Source: Exophiala sp. HKRS030 (Eukaryota > Ascomycota > Eurotiomycetes > Chaetothyriales > Herpotrichiellaceae). From it: DNA of 64,000 nt. Under the pieces are notes generated by a model, which searched no databases, was not told the DNA's origin, and was given only the letters and a program-made list of their open reading frames with translations. The stretch covers positions 1,612,001 through 1,676,000 of the forward strand of contig JAHWDD010000007.1 in assembly GCA_023897205.1 (NCBI GenBank), given 5' to 3'. Below are positions 1-10,390 of this stretch, one piece after another. The position numbers and the translations under genes were made by a program. Numbering within the stretch: position 1 is the stretch's first letter; each line of letters begins with the position of its first letter.

Positions 1-513
1 AACATCGGATGCGACTGACCAGGGACTTTTGGTATCGCATTCGTCATAGTATTGGTACGACGAATAGGGAGATGCCATTATGTCTGAGCTGTCATGATAG
101 AAATGCATATCAGGATGTCCAGTCTTGCTAGTCTGATGACTGTGGACGTGATTGGAGTAGGTCTCATGAGTTGTCCATGTTGGGGCCAACTCCAGATCGG
201 ACAGCTGAATTTGGGATCTCGGTGGCAGGAGCTGATCGGCATCGTTACCAGACGCATCAGCAGGCTGATCAATTACGTTGCTGTCGTAAAAACTGTGGAA
301 TTGGTGGAGTTCTGCTTGCAGTGCGTCGAAATTCAAGCTTCGTAGACTAGAAAGGCTGAGGCCTCTCTGTAAGTCGACATGGCGTCCAAGCTCAAAGCTC
401 TCGTGAGCGTCACATTTGTGAGGTGAAGTATCGTCCTCCATTTGGGACAGTGGGTATGGATTTGTAGACATGAATGGATGCGCTGAATAGCAGAACAATG
501 GCAGTAACCCCAT
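1..513 (-). CDS. Partial protein of unknown function, C-terminus beyond left edge
   Basis: Reading the minus strand from an ATG at 513 gives 171 codons without a stop that run off position 1, so the gene is cut by the window edge. A later in-frame ATG at 471 is an alternative start, and a sequence resembling a branch point plus acceptor (CTAAC then CAG) just upstream means this could also be an internal exon. The visible part is rich in Ser, Asp, His and Tyr, has no membrane segment, and contains polar stretches such as HKCDAHESFELGRHVDLQRG. This composition is common in the disordered N-terminal half of fungal transcription factors, but no DNA-binding domain lies within the visible part. I do not recognise the family. 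Its upstream region faces the membrane-protein gene at 2098. Confidence 0.55.
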   Translation of the reverse strand, partial: MGLLPLFCYSAHPFMSTNPYPLSQMEDDTSPHKCDAHESFELGRHVDLQRGLSLSSLRSLNFDALQAELHQFHSFYDSNVIDQPADASGNDADQLLPPRSQIQLSDLELAPTWTTHETYSNHVHSHQTSKTGHPDMHFYHDSSDIMASPYSSYQYYDECDTKSPWSVASDV

Positions 514-2097
514 ATGTGTTGACTGGTTAGAAGGAAGTAACACTCCCACGACAATGGCTTGTGAGTTTGTATATTAGGGAGGGACAAGGAGAGTATATGG
601 TACATCAAGCCAGACAAAGAAAGTCAAGGTTGTAAATGCTCATCATCTCAAGCAAGCAGGTGGTATGGAGGCACATAGATTGGTACATGCAGAAAGGGGA
701 GGATCAATACAAACAGACAGGGATGAGGAACGGAACGCAAACAAAGGGTTCCTGAAGTCAAGCCCATATCCGCTTCTGCAGGAGGAAAAGACCGCTCGAA
801 TTCAGGACGGTTGATGCTAGTGCAATACAGCAGTCAGTGTATCACGGTTACCCAGAAAGCCCGGAAGCATTCTGGCCCTCCTCTGCCCAATCAATTGATA
901 TGCGGAATGAGGAGACCTCTTGTGCTACAACAGGCACGTTAACGGCTGTCATGAAGACGGGATGTTGCATGATAGTTGGATTCAAACTGCCAACCTGCAG
1001 TAACCCACAAGCACCCGTCATCCCGTAGGCCAAAAAATTTCACCTTGTCTGTTTCCCTTTAGTGGTGTGGAGATGTGGGCAAAGCGGCTTCCGTAGCACT
1101 TATCAAAAAGCCACGCTGGAATCCGAAAATATTGGGGGTTGAGTGCGGATCGGACAAGGATACAAGGCTGAGCGAATACGGGACGGACCATGCAGCATAC
1201 AGGCTTGTCCTGTGCGGGCCAACAGCAGGTCTAGGCAAGTAAGAAACAAAGGATGATCAGGCTGAGTATGCACCTACCATGCAGAGCTCATGCGTCTCCG
1301 GAGAGAGGGGGGTGGATGGTGAGATCTGGTGTGTTCCCTGAGGAGGGTTAAGCTCCTCGTCCAGGACTAACTGGCCATTCAGTATTGACCTGTGTTTCAA
1401 GTGCGGATGAGTGGTATTGACAAAAGATCAGAAATTCCGAGGTTTCTTGTCTTGTTAAAGGGGCCTTTCTCTTCTGCTTTATGACACGTAGGTAGTCTGG
1501 AAGGTAGAAGGGGGATGGAATAGCCATTTTGTTCCAACCTGAGGCGGAATCTGGGAGCAGATTGTGATTGTCACGGCAGATAAGATAAGATTTCTTGGCT
1601 CAACGGTCTCGGCCCCAATGTTATTCCGCATTCCCTTCACGGAGTATTAGGATCTTCTAGTGTGCGAGCCCATCTGAGATGATGTGTACTACTCCATCAG
1701 AGATAGTGCTTTCTTTTACTCCGAAAGGCTCGCCTCGTCCCATTGGTGTTGTTCCTCGTTTTGCTACGTCAAGTTGCAGTTTCATATCTCCTTTCTAAGG
1801 CCCCGAATTGCTGATTACGCTGATATGATCATCGCCGCTGATGTAAGTCAGCACAGCCTCAAATCAACCCTCTTTCAGAAAGCGCATTATTCTGCATCTA
1901 CCGTCACGCTTCGACCAAGCACATCTCTGGTGTGATACCAAGGCTCGGCATACCACGGCCCTGTTGTCCCCAGGTCTGCACTAGCTTTCCGCCAACATCC
2001 TGCACAGTCAGAGTCCTCTTGAACATTTCAACGCCCAGACAGACCATGATCTTGTCCTTCTTCGTACATTTCATACCCTGAACGATATCATATCGCC
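514..2097. other. Divergent intergenic region, 1.6 kb
   Basis: This stretch separates the edge gene on the minus strand from the membrane-protein gene on the plus strand and should hold both promoters. Only short ORFs with no recognisable content are seen (the longest about 100 codons, overlapping the start of the next gene). No RNA gene or clear repeat was found. Confidence 0.5.
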
Positions 2098-3452
2098 ATG
2101 CCGGAAGTTGTAAGAGGCAGTCGTGCCAGTCTACAGCTGGACCGGAATGTCTCCCCCGCCTCTCCTTCGCAGGAACGACGAGCCGTCCATTTCGGGCTCG
2201 AAAGCCCATCGGCCGAAGACACCCCTACACCCGGCATAAATGCTGTCGACACAGGTCTAAGCACGGATTCCGGGCGTAGGAGAAGCTCGCAACACAAGAG
2301 AAGGCGGACCCAGGACATGACCTCTCCGGAAAGGGCCGCATATTATGACAGTCGTGCTGCAACCAAAAGAGAATTTCGAAGACGAGCGAGTACTTTACAG
2401 GAATACTACCAGGAGCATCCTGAATTGCTTCCACAACTACCTTTTACCTGGCGTCATGGTATCAAAAGATGGAAATTATTCTTTACGATATTTATAATGG
2501 TTGTTGATGCATGTGTCATTCCACTTGTGCTATACTACACGATGAAGTTTGTGGGCCATGTGCAGGGATATATAAGTATGAGAGCCCTACGCGTCGACGT
2601 CGGAACACATTGCTAATGTTGAGCATGTAGTTTTTGCCGTGGTTGCTACCATTTGGGGTGGTCCGACCTACGTTGAATTCGCCGTACGATCCTGGAGACT
2701 TATCAAGAAAGAGAACTTCTTTCGACCATTGGGCACCTCTAATCGCTGGGCGTTCGATATCACACATTGGATTTCAAGTTTGACTATCGCAGCGGTCACT
2801 GCGTTCCTCATCATTGGCAGCGCGCCTCACATTGTGTGGCTGCGGGTGCTGTCAATGCCGGCTCCTGCGATCCTCTACTGCGTGGGCGGCAGTGTGTTCA
2901 TAATCACAATGTACAGTCTTACGGGCCGAAAAGCACCTTTCCGAATCAGCTCGACACCGAAAGGAGGAGACGTGTATCCAGGAGTGTATTATATCATGGA
3001 GGACATCATTGCCGTCAATGCCGGCGCCGGAAGGCCTTTCCGTGAAGCGCTTGCTGCGCGGTATGCTGCGAGCCCCCGCTTCCGGAGAATGATCAAAACA
3101 CAATCGTTGTTCTGGTCGATACCATCCCTAGTCGTCGCCGTTGTTTGTACGGTGGTTATTGTCATTCACCCCGTGTCTAAAGAAGTGGCCTATGGTGTTG
3201 GTACGTTTCTCACATCGCTTCTTTCTGCAAATCTACTGACACATTCTATCAGGATGGGGTGTTCCGTTTGTTTGGGTCGGTATATGGGTCGCCATCTCTT
3301 TCCCCTGGATCCGCCGTGACATGCACAAGGAGACCGTGACGTGGGAAGAAGATTTCGGTATCGTGCCCGAGAAGAAGCACAAGCACGCCGTCAACGATCT
3401 GGAGAACGGAGAGGCTCCCAAGGAACCCAAAATCCCCGAACCAGCGCATTAA
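2098..3452 (+). CDS. Fungal multi-pass integral membrane protein, function unknown
   Basis: Three exons, 2098-2575, 2631-3200 and 3253-3452, give a 415-residue protein. Intron 1 (55 nt) has donor GTATGA, branch TGCTAATG and acceptor TAG. Intron 2 (52 nt) has GTACGT and CAG. The N-terminal ~120 residues are polar and basic (KRRRTQ, RRRAST) and probably cytosolic. They are followed by about six hydrophobic segments: near FFTIFIMVVDACVIPLVLYY, IIFAVVATIW, LTIAAVTAFLIIG, ILYCVGGSVFIITMY, LVVAVVCTVVIVI and VPFVWVGIWVAI. The C-terminal tail is charged (KKHKHAVNDLENGEAPKEP). It resembles a conserved uncharacterised membrane protein of filamentous ascomycetes; I know no assigned function. It ends tail-to-tail with cactin, about 930 bp away. 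Confidence 0.85.
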
Positions 3453-4378
3453 AACATTAGGCCTTTTTCTTTTGTTGTTTGTCCCCCTCTTTTCGAAACA
3501 AAGATACCCTGTCGCAGTCAGTCGGTCGGAGTCAGATTCAGATGGATATATAGCTTGTGTGTTGCAGAGAAAAAAAGCTGGTTGTGATGATAACTTGGTA
3601 GCAGTGAGCGTTGGATCCTCCTTGTCCTCTTTTTTCTTCCTTCTTTCTTATAGAGTCAAAATCTTTGACTTGTTGACTATTTGACGATATACACGGTAGT
3701 CTTGAAGTGTGGTGTGTCGATGCTGTACTGGAAAATCACTTCCAAGTGGAAAGGATATCTATCACCTGCCTAGGTACCTAATGAGATGATACATGTGAAG
3801 TATGGCTCCAATTGACATGGAACCCCCGGTTTTCACTACAAGTACGAGTACAATATTGTCCTCCTTCTCCTTCTGCCTCCCCCCTTGCCCTATGAGCCGC
3901 ACTCGCAGGAAGACTTGGTCCCCCGGGCCTTTTTCTTGCGGACACCGATTGATCGAGACCTCCTTGTCCGTGCATGGTCGCCTCGTCACTTGTATGATGG
4001 ACGAGATGATCGGGCGACCCAGTACTCCGCGGGAAAGAGAGACTTGTAAAATCAGCCCCTTGCACGATCATTCCTTCACGCTTGCCGAACACGAAAAAAA
4101 CAAAGCCCTGGGCGCCTAGAACTGGGGCCCGGAAATCACCTTGGGACCCGGAAACAACAAACTGATAAGATCGCGTCGCAGTGTAAATACAGACAGAAGC
4201 CCGAGGCCTTTGTTCCAGTAACCTGAAATTATGCAAGTAATGCATGCGCACATGCCTGGCACTGTACCTTGACATCAGGAGACCACCCGAGGTACCTACG
4301 TACCAGGTACTGTAGGGAGGTACACGTGGGTGACCCGGTGCACCACGCCAAAACAGCAGACTAGCCTAGGTAGGTACT
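3453..4378. other. Convergent intergenic region with TAGGTAC-type motifs
   Basis: This lies between two 3' ends, so no promoter is expected, yet it holds a cluster of CCTAGGTACC / GGTACCTACGTACC-like palindromic motifs at about 3767-3781 and 4289-4378. A 165-codon minus-strand ORF (3778-4275) begins just below the second cluster. It has no recognisable domain and is not called as a gene. Confidence 0.45.
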
Positions 4379-6043
4379 TTACTTTCTATAAACGATCCTC
4401 TTGAAACTGAAATGGAGGGTCAAGATACCCTTTTCAAACGTACTCTTGAACCCGCGGTCGTGCTTGGCCGAGTAATCCCAATCGCGATCCACGATGCGGA
4501 ACGCCACGTCCTCGTAAGGGGGGCCGGCCATGAAGCGAATGATACAGGTGTCCTCCTCGCCAGCGGGGGCCAGGGTCTGACCCTTCTTCCTGCCCCCCTC
4601 TCGGACAATCTTGTAAGTGGGAGCCTTGGTCGGGTCGATGAGGTCCGGGTAGAAGATGTGGAACTTGTAACCCTGGACGACCTTGGGAGGCGGGTTGTCG
4701 TGGTCGTAGTGAGTCTGGTTGTACTTGTTCCACTCGTAACCCATCTGGACGCGGTTGAAGTATTTCGGTTTGCGGGGACGGTATTTGTTGCTCCAGATCG
4801 GTTTCGCGGTTGTTGATGTTGACGGATCGTCGAGGGTTTCTTCGCCGGCAAAGATTTCTTCGTCCTCGTTGACACCCCTTGCAACTTCGCGGTCAAAGAG
4901 CGCTTTGGTGGCAAACGAATCGTCGACGGTGTCGAAGCGAGACGTCGGATCGGGGCGAGCGGCGGCGGCGGCGGCACGCGAGGTTTGTGTTGTTGTGATT
5001 GTTGTGGATGACGAGGATTTTGAACCCGTGGATTTTGGTTCGGGTACGTAACCCATGTTTAGAACTTTACGTCTGGCACTGGCGACAGAACGTAGAAAGT
5101 CCTGCTCGTCGACGATATCAAGACCTTTGTCCCTGGATGGGATCTCAAGTAATGGGTCCGGGTCCAGCTCTTTTGTGTACTCGACGGTCCGGGCGGCGGG
5201 TTGGACGCCAGCATCGAGCATCTGCTGGCATGCCTCGTTCGCTTTCCCTTCGTTCTCGTCTCGTAATTGCTTGAGTCGTGAATCGAGAACGTCCTGATAC
5301 ACCCTTTTCAGTTTGGCCTTTGCCTTCCACACAAGCAGGCTATCCAGCAGTTGCTGCCAGTAATCGGTGTCGATGGGCTCGTCGGAGTCGAGCTTCGACC
5401 GGATCTGTTTCTCCAGCACTTCCAACTGCTCGTACGTCTTCGGGGAGAGCAATTTGTCAATGTCCGACGCCACAGAACTGACCGCCCGTCCTTCCGGTCC
5501 ACCTGTCCGTATTTTCTTCTGTCTGTCCTTGCATATGATCTGCATCGTCCGCCAGTATTCTCGGTTCTTCTTGTTGGACTCCAAGTTCATGTACGTCTCG
5601 ATGTCCTTGCGCAGATCGGACAATTGTGACTCGGCGAGTCCTTCGAAGACGCTCTGGGGGTCCATGAAGTCCAGGTCCTTCTCGTCCACCTCGTCATCCA
5701 GGGGGTTCCTCGTGGGGTCAACCACGCGCAGCGTCACGGCGAGCCAGTCTATCGGCCTCGCCCGGCCTTCTTTGACTCGAATCTCGGCCTTTTTCTTGGC
5801 CTGCTTGAGCACGAAATCGTCCTCTTGGGCGACCCATTCCCTCATCCGTTCGTCTTCTTGCAACTGGTTTATTCTCATTTGGTCCTTGTGGGACCATCGT
5901 TGTGACTGTCCTCCCCCTCCCCCTCGGTCATTTCGAGGCACATCGCGGTCTCGATGTTGTTGTCGGTCATTGTCTCGCTTTCGCCAGGGTGGAGGAGGGG
6001 AGCGCGAGCGCTTTCGTTTCGTCGCAGAATTGTAGTCACTCAT
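4379..6043 (-). CDS. cay1: Cactin, spliceosome-associated protein
   Basis: A single exon encodes 554 residues from the ATG at 6043. The frame stays open upstream to 6301, but that extension lacks family-like sequence and is read here as 5' leader. The N-terminus is an Arg/Ser/Pro and Arg/Asp-rich tract (KRKRSRSPPPP). Next come a charged helical region, the cactin middle domain (around LAVTLRVVDPTRNPLDDEVD and YMNLESNKKNREYWRTMQII), and the diagnostic C-terminal cactin domain (WSNKYRPRKPKYFNRVQMGY, then YHFDHDNPPP-like and GFKSTFEKGILTLHFSFKR up to the last residue). Cactin is a nuclear protein associated with late spliceosomal complexes and needed for accurate intron removal. Complete C-terminal conservation and normal length indicate an intact gene. 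Confidence 0.95.
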   Translation of the reverse strand: MSDYNSATKRKRSRSPPPPWRKRDNDRQQHRDRDVPRNDRGGGGGQSQRWSHKDQMRINQLQEDERMREWVAQEDDFVLKQAKKKAEIRVKEGRARPIDWLAVTLRVVDPTRNPLDDEVDEKDLDFMDPQSVFEGLAESQLSDLRKDIETYMNLESNKKNREYWRTMQIICKDRQKKIRTGGPEGRAVSSVASDIDKLLSPKTYEQLEVLEKQIRSKLDSDEPIDTDYWQQLLDSLLVWKAKAKLKRVYQDVLDSRLKQLRDENEGKANEACQQMLDAGVQPAARTVEYTKELDPDPLLEIPSRDKGLDIVDEQDFLRSVASARRKVLNMGYVPEPKSTGSKSSSSTTITTTQTSRAAAAAARPDPTSRFDTVDDSFATKALFDREVARGVNEDEEIFAGEETLDDPSTSTTAKPIWSNKYRPRKPKYFNRVQMGYEWNKYNQTHYDHDNPPPKVVQGYKFHIFYPDLIDPTKAPTYKIVREGGRKKGQTLAPAGEEDTCIIRFMAGPPYEDVAFRIVDRDWDYSAKHDRGFKSTFEKGILTLHFSFKRIVYRK

Positions 6044-6902
6044 CTTGACGTCACTGAGTCGTTGATGAAATGGCCGTCGTGTCTTTGAGAGGCGTGGCAC
6101 CCGAGTTGTCTCACCAAGTACTTCCGTAGAATGTAATGGCAACAGGCGGCCAAAGTTGATTTTGAAAAGTTGCCGTTTAATCTTCGGTAAAATACTCCGC
6201 GGTCTCGATAAGATAACGACCATTTTATTTGGGAGCATCAATGATGACAACGACTTCACTGCATCTGAACAATTGTTCGAATCACGAATCATCGTATCCA
6301 TCTACAGTTGGGCCGACCGAGGAATGGGCACTCTAGACCATTGGCAAGTAAGAAAATCAATGCAGTCTCAAGTAACTCTTCAACGAGTGAACGGCATTTT
6401 TCTCTAAGATCGACTTGGCTACTATTTGGAGAGAATAAAAAATATTCATGGTACGGTGAAGGATGATCAATATTCTTTATCCTCCACACCGCCACAGACA
6501 CACTCATTGACATCCCTTTGACCTGGTCCGTCTCATGCGTGAACCCTTCCAGACAGACTCTTCTTCTTCCATCTTTTGTTGCTCCTTTCTTCCTGACTGC
6601 GACGTACGAAGTAGCAGTCTCAGCAACGATGCCTGGCAGAAGTAGTGAGAATACCCGGTAAGTCTGATGGCTTGTGTCAGTGAATCTAGTGCGCGAGAGA
6701 CCGTGGATTGTGGACACGTTTGAGAATGGCTGGATGAGCTTCTCCTTGATCTCTCATATAGATACAAGTATTTCTGAAACCTCCATTCACATGGAACCCA
6801 AAGTATCACCGGTACAAATATCAACCAACACTTAATTCAACGACACGCGCAAACGTCCAGCGAACACACCCACACACACCCACACACACACACACCCCCT
6901 CC
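6044..6902. other. Upstream region of cactin
   Basis: About 860 bp between the cactin start and the 3' end of the small membrane-protein gene. It contains open but unrecognisable short frames and, at its left end next to cactin, an ATG-poor purine-rich leader. A CA-repeat lies at its right end. No gene is supported. Confidence 0.45.
6863..6898 (+). repeat. CA/CCCACA microsatellite
   Basis: An imperfect run of CA dinucleotides interrupted by CCC units lies just downstream of the stop codon of the small membrane-protein gene (minus strand), within its likely 3' untranslated region. Confidence 0.85.
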
Positions 6903-7415
6903 TCATAAAAACATCGGTTCCCTCTCGATGATCCTCGGTTGGGGCCCTCCTCGACGCACTCTGGCCTGCGGTGGAAACATGGGCTGTCTCTGCCGTCTCC
7001 TATCATCGAACAACCAAGGATCAGGATCTTCGGGGTCGACAAACATTGGACGAAACCCCCTCCTCGGCTCTCTGAACAGATAGATGGGTTCTGGCCTCCT
7101 GAGGTGCTCCCTTTCTCTCTCCCTTCCCCTCTGCCATTCTGGCGACCCCGGCCTCCTGGGTTCTTCCCGTGCCATGACAAACTCTTCCAAAGGCATCCCT
7201 CGAGGTGGTGAATGTCGAGGTGGTTGTCGGACCCGAAACCCCCCGGGTCGTCCTCTCCTCCGACCCCTCAACAGATCGGCGGGTGGAATGTCGTCGAAGG
7301 CGCTTTTGTTCTTGTCGTTGCCGCCGGAGAGACAGTGGAAGACGAGGAAAAACACCAAGATGGAACAACCGACCGTGACGGGTACCCAGATCTTTGCCGT
7401 GTCGTTGTCACCCAT
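6903..7415 (-). CDS. Small single-pass membrane protein with Arg/Pro-rich tail
   Basis: The preferred start, MGDNDTAK at 7415, gives 170 residues. An in-frame extension to 7538 is possible but would place 41 polar residues before the membrane segment. Residues ~9-28 (IWVPVTVGCSILVFFLVFHC) form one clear transmembrane helix close to the N-terminus. The rest is very rich in Arg, Pro, Gly and Glu (GRRRGRPGGFRVRQPPR, RGREREREHLRRPEP, RRRQRQPMFPPQ) and is probably disordered and cytosolic. No enzymatic domain is visible. It is intronless, with moderate GC bias like real coding sequence. I do not recognise the family; small tail-like membrane proteins of this build are common and mostly uncharacterised in ascomycetes. 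Confidence 0.6.
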   Translation of the reverse strand: MGDNDTAKIWVPVTVGCSILVFFLVFHCLSGGNDKNKSAFDDIPPADLLRGRRRGRPGGFRVRQPPRHSPPRGMPLEEFVMAREEPRRPGSPEWQRGREREREHLRRPEPIYLFREPRRGFRPMFVDPEDPDPWLFDDRRRQRQPMFPPQARVRRGGPQPRIIEREPMFL

Positions 7416-8686
7416 GTTTTTGCTCTTTCGGAAGGTGAGAGTGTGTACCGATGTCCTGCTGTGGACAAATTCGTCAAAGGATGTAACGACCGCGCGTTTG
7501 GTTGTATCTTCAATGGCCGTTGAACGACTCTTCATCAAAGAAAGTGGCCGGCTTATCGTTCTTCAAATCTACTTGATATATCCCCCAAGTCTGACCCTTC
7601 TGTTTGAACACCCCTTCGGCGTGCAAACAAAACAATCGTTCAATATCTGTTTGCATTCAAGAACGAATATCACAAAGTTGGCAAACGAACAAATTTGTTC
7701 ATACTCACAAGAGATCAAACAAACGTGTACGTCGCATTCAACTACATACATGGAAAACGTAGAGACACAATCTTTTCTGTAGTTTGCTATTAATGACTCT
7801 CTCTTTGATATGGCAGTTCAGGGTCAATTTGCGCGACACCACACCATCAGCAATAGTTTTGCGCAAGAAATGGGGCAAATGACATTGGCCCCCAGCAATC
7901 AACACAGGTGGTGCTCGTGGTGATGCCATCCTGGAACATATCTTTCTCTGAATAACAGACGTTGATAGCTTTGAAACACCAGCTTGCGAATAATTGTAAG
8001 TCAGGAATGTGTTCACCATGTAATGTCTACTTTATTGACGTCCCGCTCTGCCATTATTCCTCATAGGCACCACTGTTGAATTTTTGCCGAACCCAACAAA
8101 CATCCGTTGCATGCTCTAGATGATGTATGGGTCTGTGCTCAGACGTGTCATCTGAATCACGGCAGATAAAGTGTTCCTGATCAATGACCACCTCCCCCTT
8201 CTACGAGTGAAGGTGTTGGAATAAGCACAAAACCTATGGCTTGATTGCCCCGAAGGTAATCGTCGGGTGGGAGAGGGTGGTAGATTGGTGAAATATGTAC
8301 AGTATATTCGTGTTGCATATGTTGCATAAGCAGAATCTGTACATGCGGCACATAAGGAGCACTGCGGAGTGTTAGCAGGTCAAATAAACAGTTAGAGGAG
8401 ATTTCAACAGGCAATAATCAGCACAGACTTACCCAGATCTCACAACATATTGAGTGATCAAAACAACTTGTGCTCGTTCGGATACGTCCGGGCGGAAAAA
8501 AATCGCAGCAGAATATCCCATATCAAAAGACTACCCTTACAAAACGTCATCGTGTTTGCCGAGCCCAGGAAGAGTAGGAAACCACGCAGGCTAATCATCT
8601 GAGACTGGAAAAATATGAACTGTTGCGCTGCTTGTAAAATCGCTTCGAGTCGGCCGACTTTCATGTAGATTTTCGATACTCTCGAA
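7416..8686. other. Intergenic region, no supported gene
   Basis: This 1.27 kb lies upstream of the small membrane-protein gene and downstream of the bZIP gene. Short minus-strand ORFs at 7738-8019 and 8181-8414 lack recognisable content. The stretch is AT-richer than the flanking genes and probably contains the promoter of the former and the 3' end of the latter. Confidence 0.5.
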
Positions 8687-10390
8687 TTAGAAGTTCATAT
8701 TAGGGTATCCCTCCATCGCTTCTGAATGATAGACGGTGGCGAAGTCGACCTCACTAATGGCACCGTACGCAAATGCGTCTAGGGCCATCATGGGCGTGAT
8801 CTCGGACAGATTATATGCGTGCGGATTCGAATTCGAGTGATCACCATTTTGTCCGTCCTGAAGGTACGCCTGTGTATGTGATTGCTGCACATGCATATAA
8901 TTATGCTGCATAGGTACGTAGTGGGCTGATGCAGGTGGAAGCTTGATGACTTCTTCTTGCTCGTTGGGCGATGATGTTGCGGCCCTGGGTGATCTAGGCC
9001 TGGCAATGGAGTTGTTCTCTTGCGTTGACACTCGAGTTGACATTTTCTGCGGAATCTGGTTGAATGAAGGCATATCACTGTAAAGTTCTGGGTATCGCTG
9101 AAAGATATCGGGCCCCATTGTCCAACATTTGATATCAGACAATCTTTGGTCAAACGTGGGATTGATCTTGTACAACCCAGTTTCCACCTCGTGCGTGTAG
9201 CAGTCTCGGAATTCGTACGGCCACAGTATACGCAGGCTCTTGCAGAACAGATGCCAAAATTCGTTCCCACAATAGTTATGCTCACCGAAGATGAAACGCT
9301 CGCGGAGCCCAGGCCAGGCGTAGTAGTCGATTGCGTAGGAATGCGCGATTGATTGCGAAGGACGACGCATGTACCACGGAGGTAAGCGCTGGAAAAAGCG
9401 CGAGTTGGACTGGGTGTGAAACTGAATGAGTGCATGCATCGCCCTCATGCAGGCCAGTCGTTCGGTCTTTGAACATGTACAGAACAAATTCTCGTCGATC
9501 TGCCGGAGGATCTGCCACGAAGGGTGCAATGGGCCTCGTTTGGCAACAGCATCCCATCCTTCTAACAGAGCACGAATGGGCACATCGTCGGTCACATCAT
9601 CAGATGCCGGCGTTATGTCCTTGGGCCAGGCGAATCGCTGACTCAACACCTGGTTGGCATACACCCAGTAGTTCCCACGCCAGGCGACGGGTTGTCCGGG
9701 CACATGCTTCGAGAATGTATGGCATGTACATGACTTTCTCGGCTTTGCCCAATGATCTGTCCACTGTGGGAGCTGTGGAACATCACTTTCACTGCTCTTA
9801 CATTGTACCATTGCCTGATTCTTCGGACGAGGGACGTCGCAGCTCAGTTGCACGATGGGCCGTGCAAGGAGGGTGTCTTGTGGCTTGCCATTGCTGAATG
9901 GAGAAGGAGTGAAGTTGGTTCTGTCGAAACTGCAGACAGTAGACACTTGTCTATCTTCCTCCGGCTCGGTCTTGAGGTTTAGTGGGGTATCATCGGATAA
10001 GGACATCATGTTCGGTTTCGGTTCATCATCTTCGTCTAGGAATATGTGTTCCTCGTGTGATGCTGAGGATTTGCGTAGGTCGAGTGCCTTTTGAATGTCT
10101 TTCAATGTTTTTGCCATCAAGCTCCGATCAGCTTCCACCTCTTGCAACTGCTTCATCAGAAGCGCTACTTGTCCGGTGGCATCTTGACGGCGAAACTCTT
10201 CGACGAGGCCTTCCAGGTGAGCTATTCGAGATTTGGTACGTTCACGGGCTTGCCGTTGGCACCGCCGGTCAATCTCTCGTTTCTTGAGCCGTCGAGAGGA
10301 GACGAGTTTCTCGCTCGATTCGGCGGAGTCGTTGGAGGCAGGCCGCTGACTGATGGGCGTGGGTACAATTTTGGTCGTCATAATGCTCAT
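8687..10390 (-). CDS. bZIP transcription factor with DUF3425-like C-terminal region
   Basis: A single exon encodes 567 residues. Residues ~33-58 are a basic region (RRLKKREIDRRCQRQARERT) running directly into a leucine-zipper-like helix (SRIAHLEGLVEEFRRQ, then LMKQLQEVEADRSLMAKTLK) to about residue 105. The middle is a Ser/Pro-rich linker. Residues ~215-470 match the DUF3425-like domain that accompanies fungal AP-1-type bZIPs, with WGMLLRY-like helices replaced here by ALIQFHTQSNSRFFQRLPPW, RPSQSIAHSYAIDYYAWPGL and WPYEFRDCYTHEVETG. The tail is His/Gln/Asn-rich. It should act in the nucleus as a dimeric DNA-binding regulator; targets cannot be inferred. The basic region departs from the classic NxxAxx(S/C)R pattern (Cys-Gln-Arg-Gln-Ala-Arg-Glu-Arg), as in many members of this fungal subgroup. 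Confidence 0.92.
   Translation of the reverse strand: MSIMTTKIVPTPISQRPASNDSAESSEKLVSSRRLKKREIDRRCQRQARERTKSRIAHLEGLVEEFRRQDATGQVALLMKQLQEVEADRSLMAKTLKDIQKALDLRKSSASHEEHIFLDEDDEPKPNMMSLSDDTPLNLKTEPEEDRQVSTVCSFDRTNFTPSPFSNGKPQDTLLARPIVQLSCDVPRPKNQAMVQCKSSESDVPQLPQWTDHWAKPRKSCTCHTFSKHVPGQPVAWRGNYWVYANQVLSQRFAWPKDITPASDDVTDDVPIRALLEGWDAVAKRGPLHPSWQILRQIDENLFCTCSKTERLACMRAMHALIQFHTQSNSRFFQRLPPWYMRRPSQSIAHSYAIDYYAWPGLRERFIFGEHNYCGNEFWHLFCKSLRILWPYEFRDCYTHEVETGLYKINPTFDQRLSDIKCWTMGPDIFQRYPELYSDMPSFNQIPQKMSTRVSTQENNSIARPRSPRAATSSPNEQEEVIKLPPASAHYVPMQHNYMHVQQSHTQAYLQDGQNGDHSNSNPHAYNLSEITPMMALDAFAYGAISEVDFATVYHSEAMEGYPNMNF

Noticed and set aside
3778..4275. 165-codon minus-strand frame between two 3' ends
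   Set aside because: No domain, no intron signals and unbalanced composition. Kept only as a possible noncoding or orphan transcript in the findings.
5367..6035. 222-codon plus-strand frame opposite cactin
   Set aside because: Ser-rich antisense shadow of the acidic and Arg-rich cactin coding sequence; no start context or homology.
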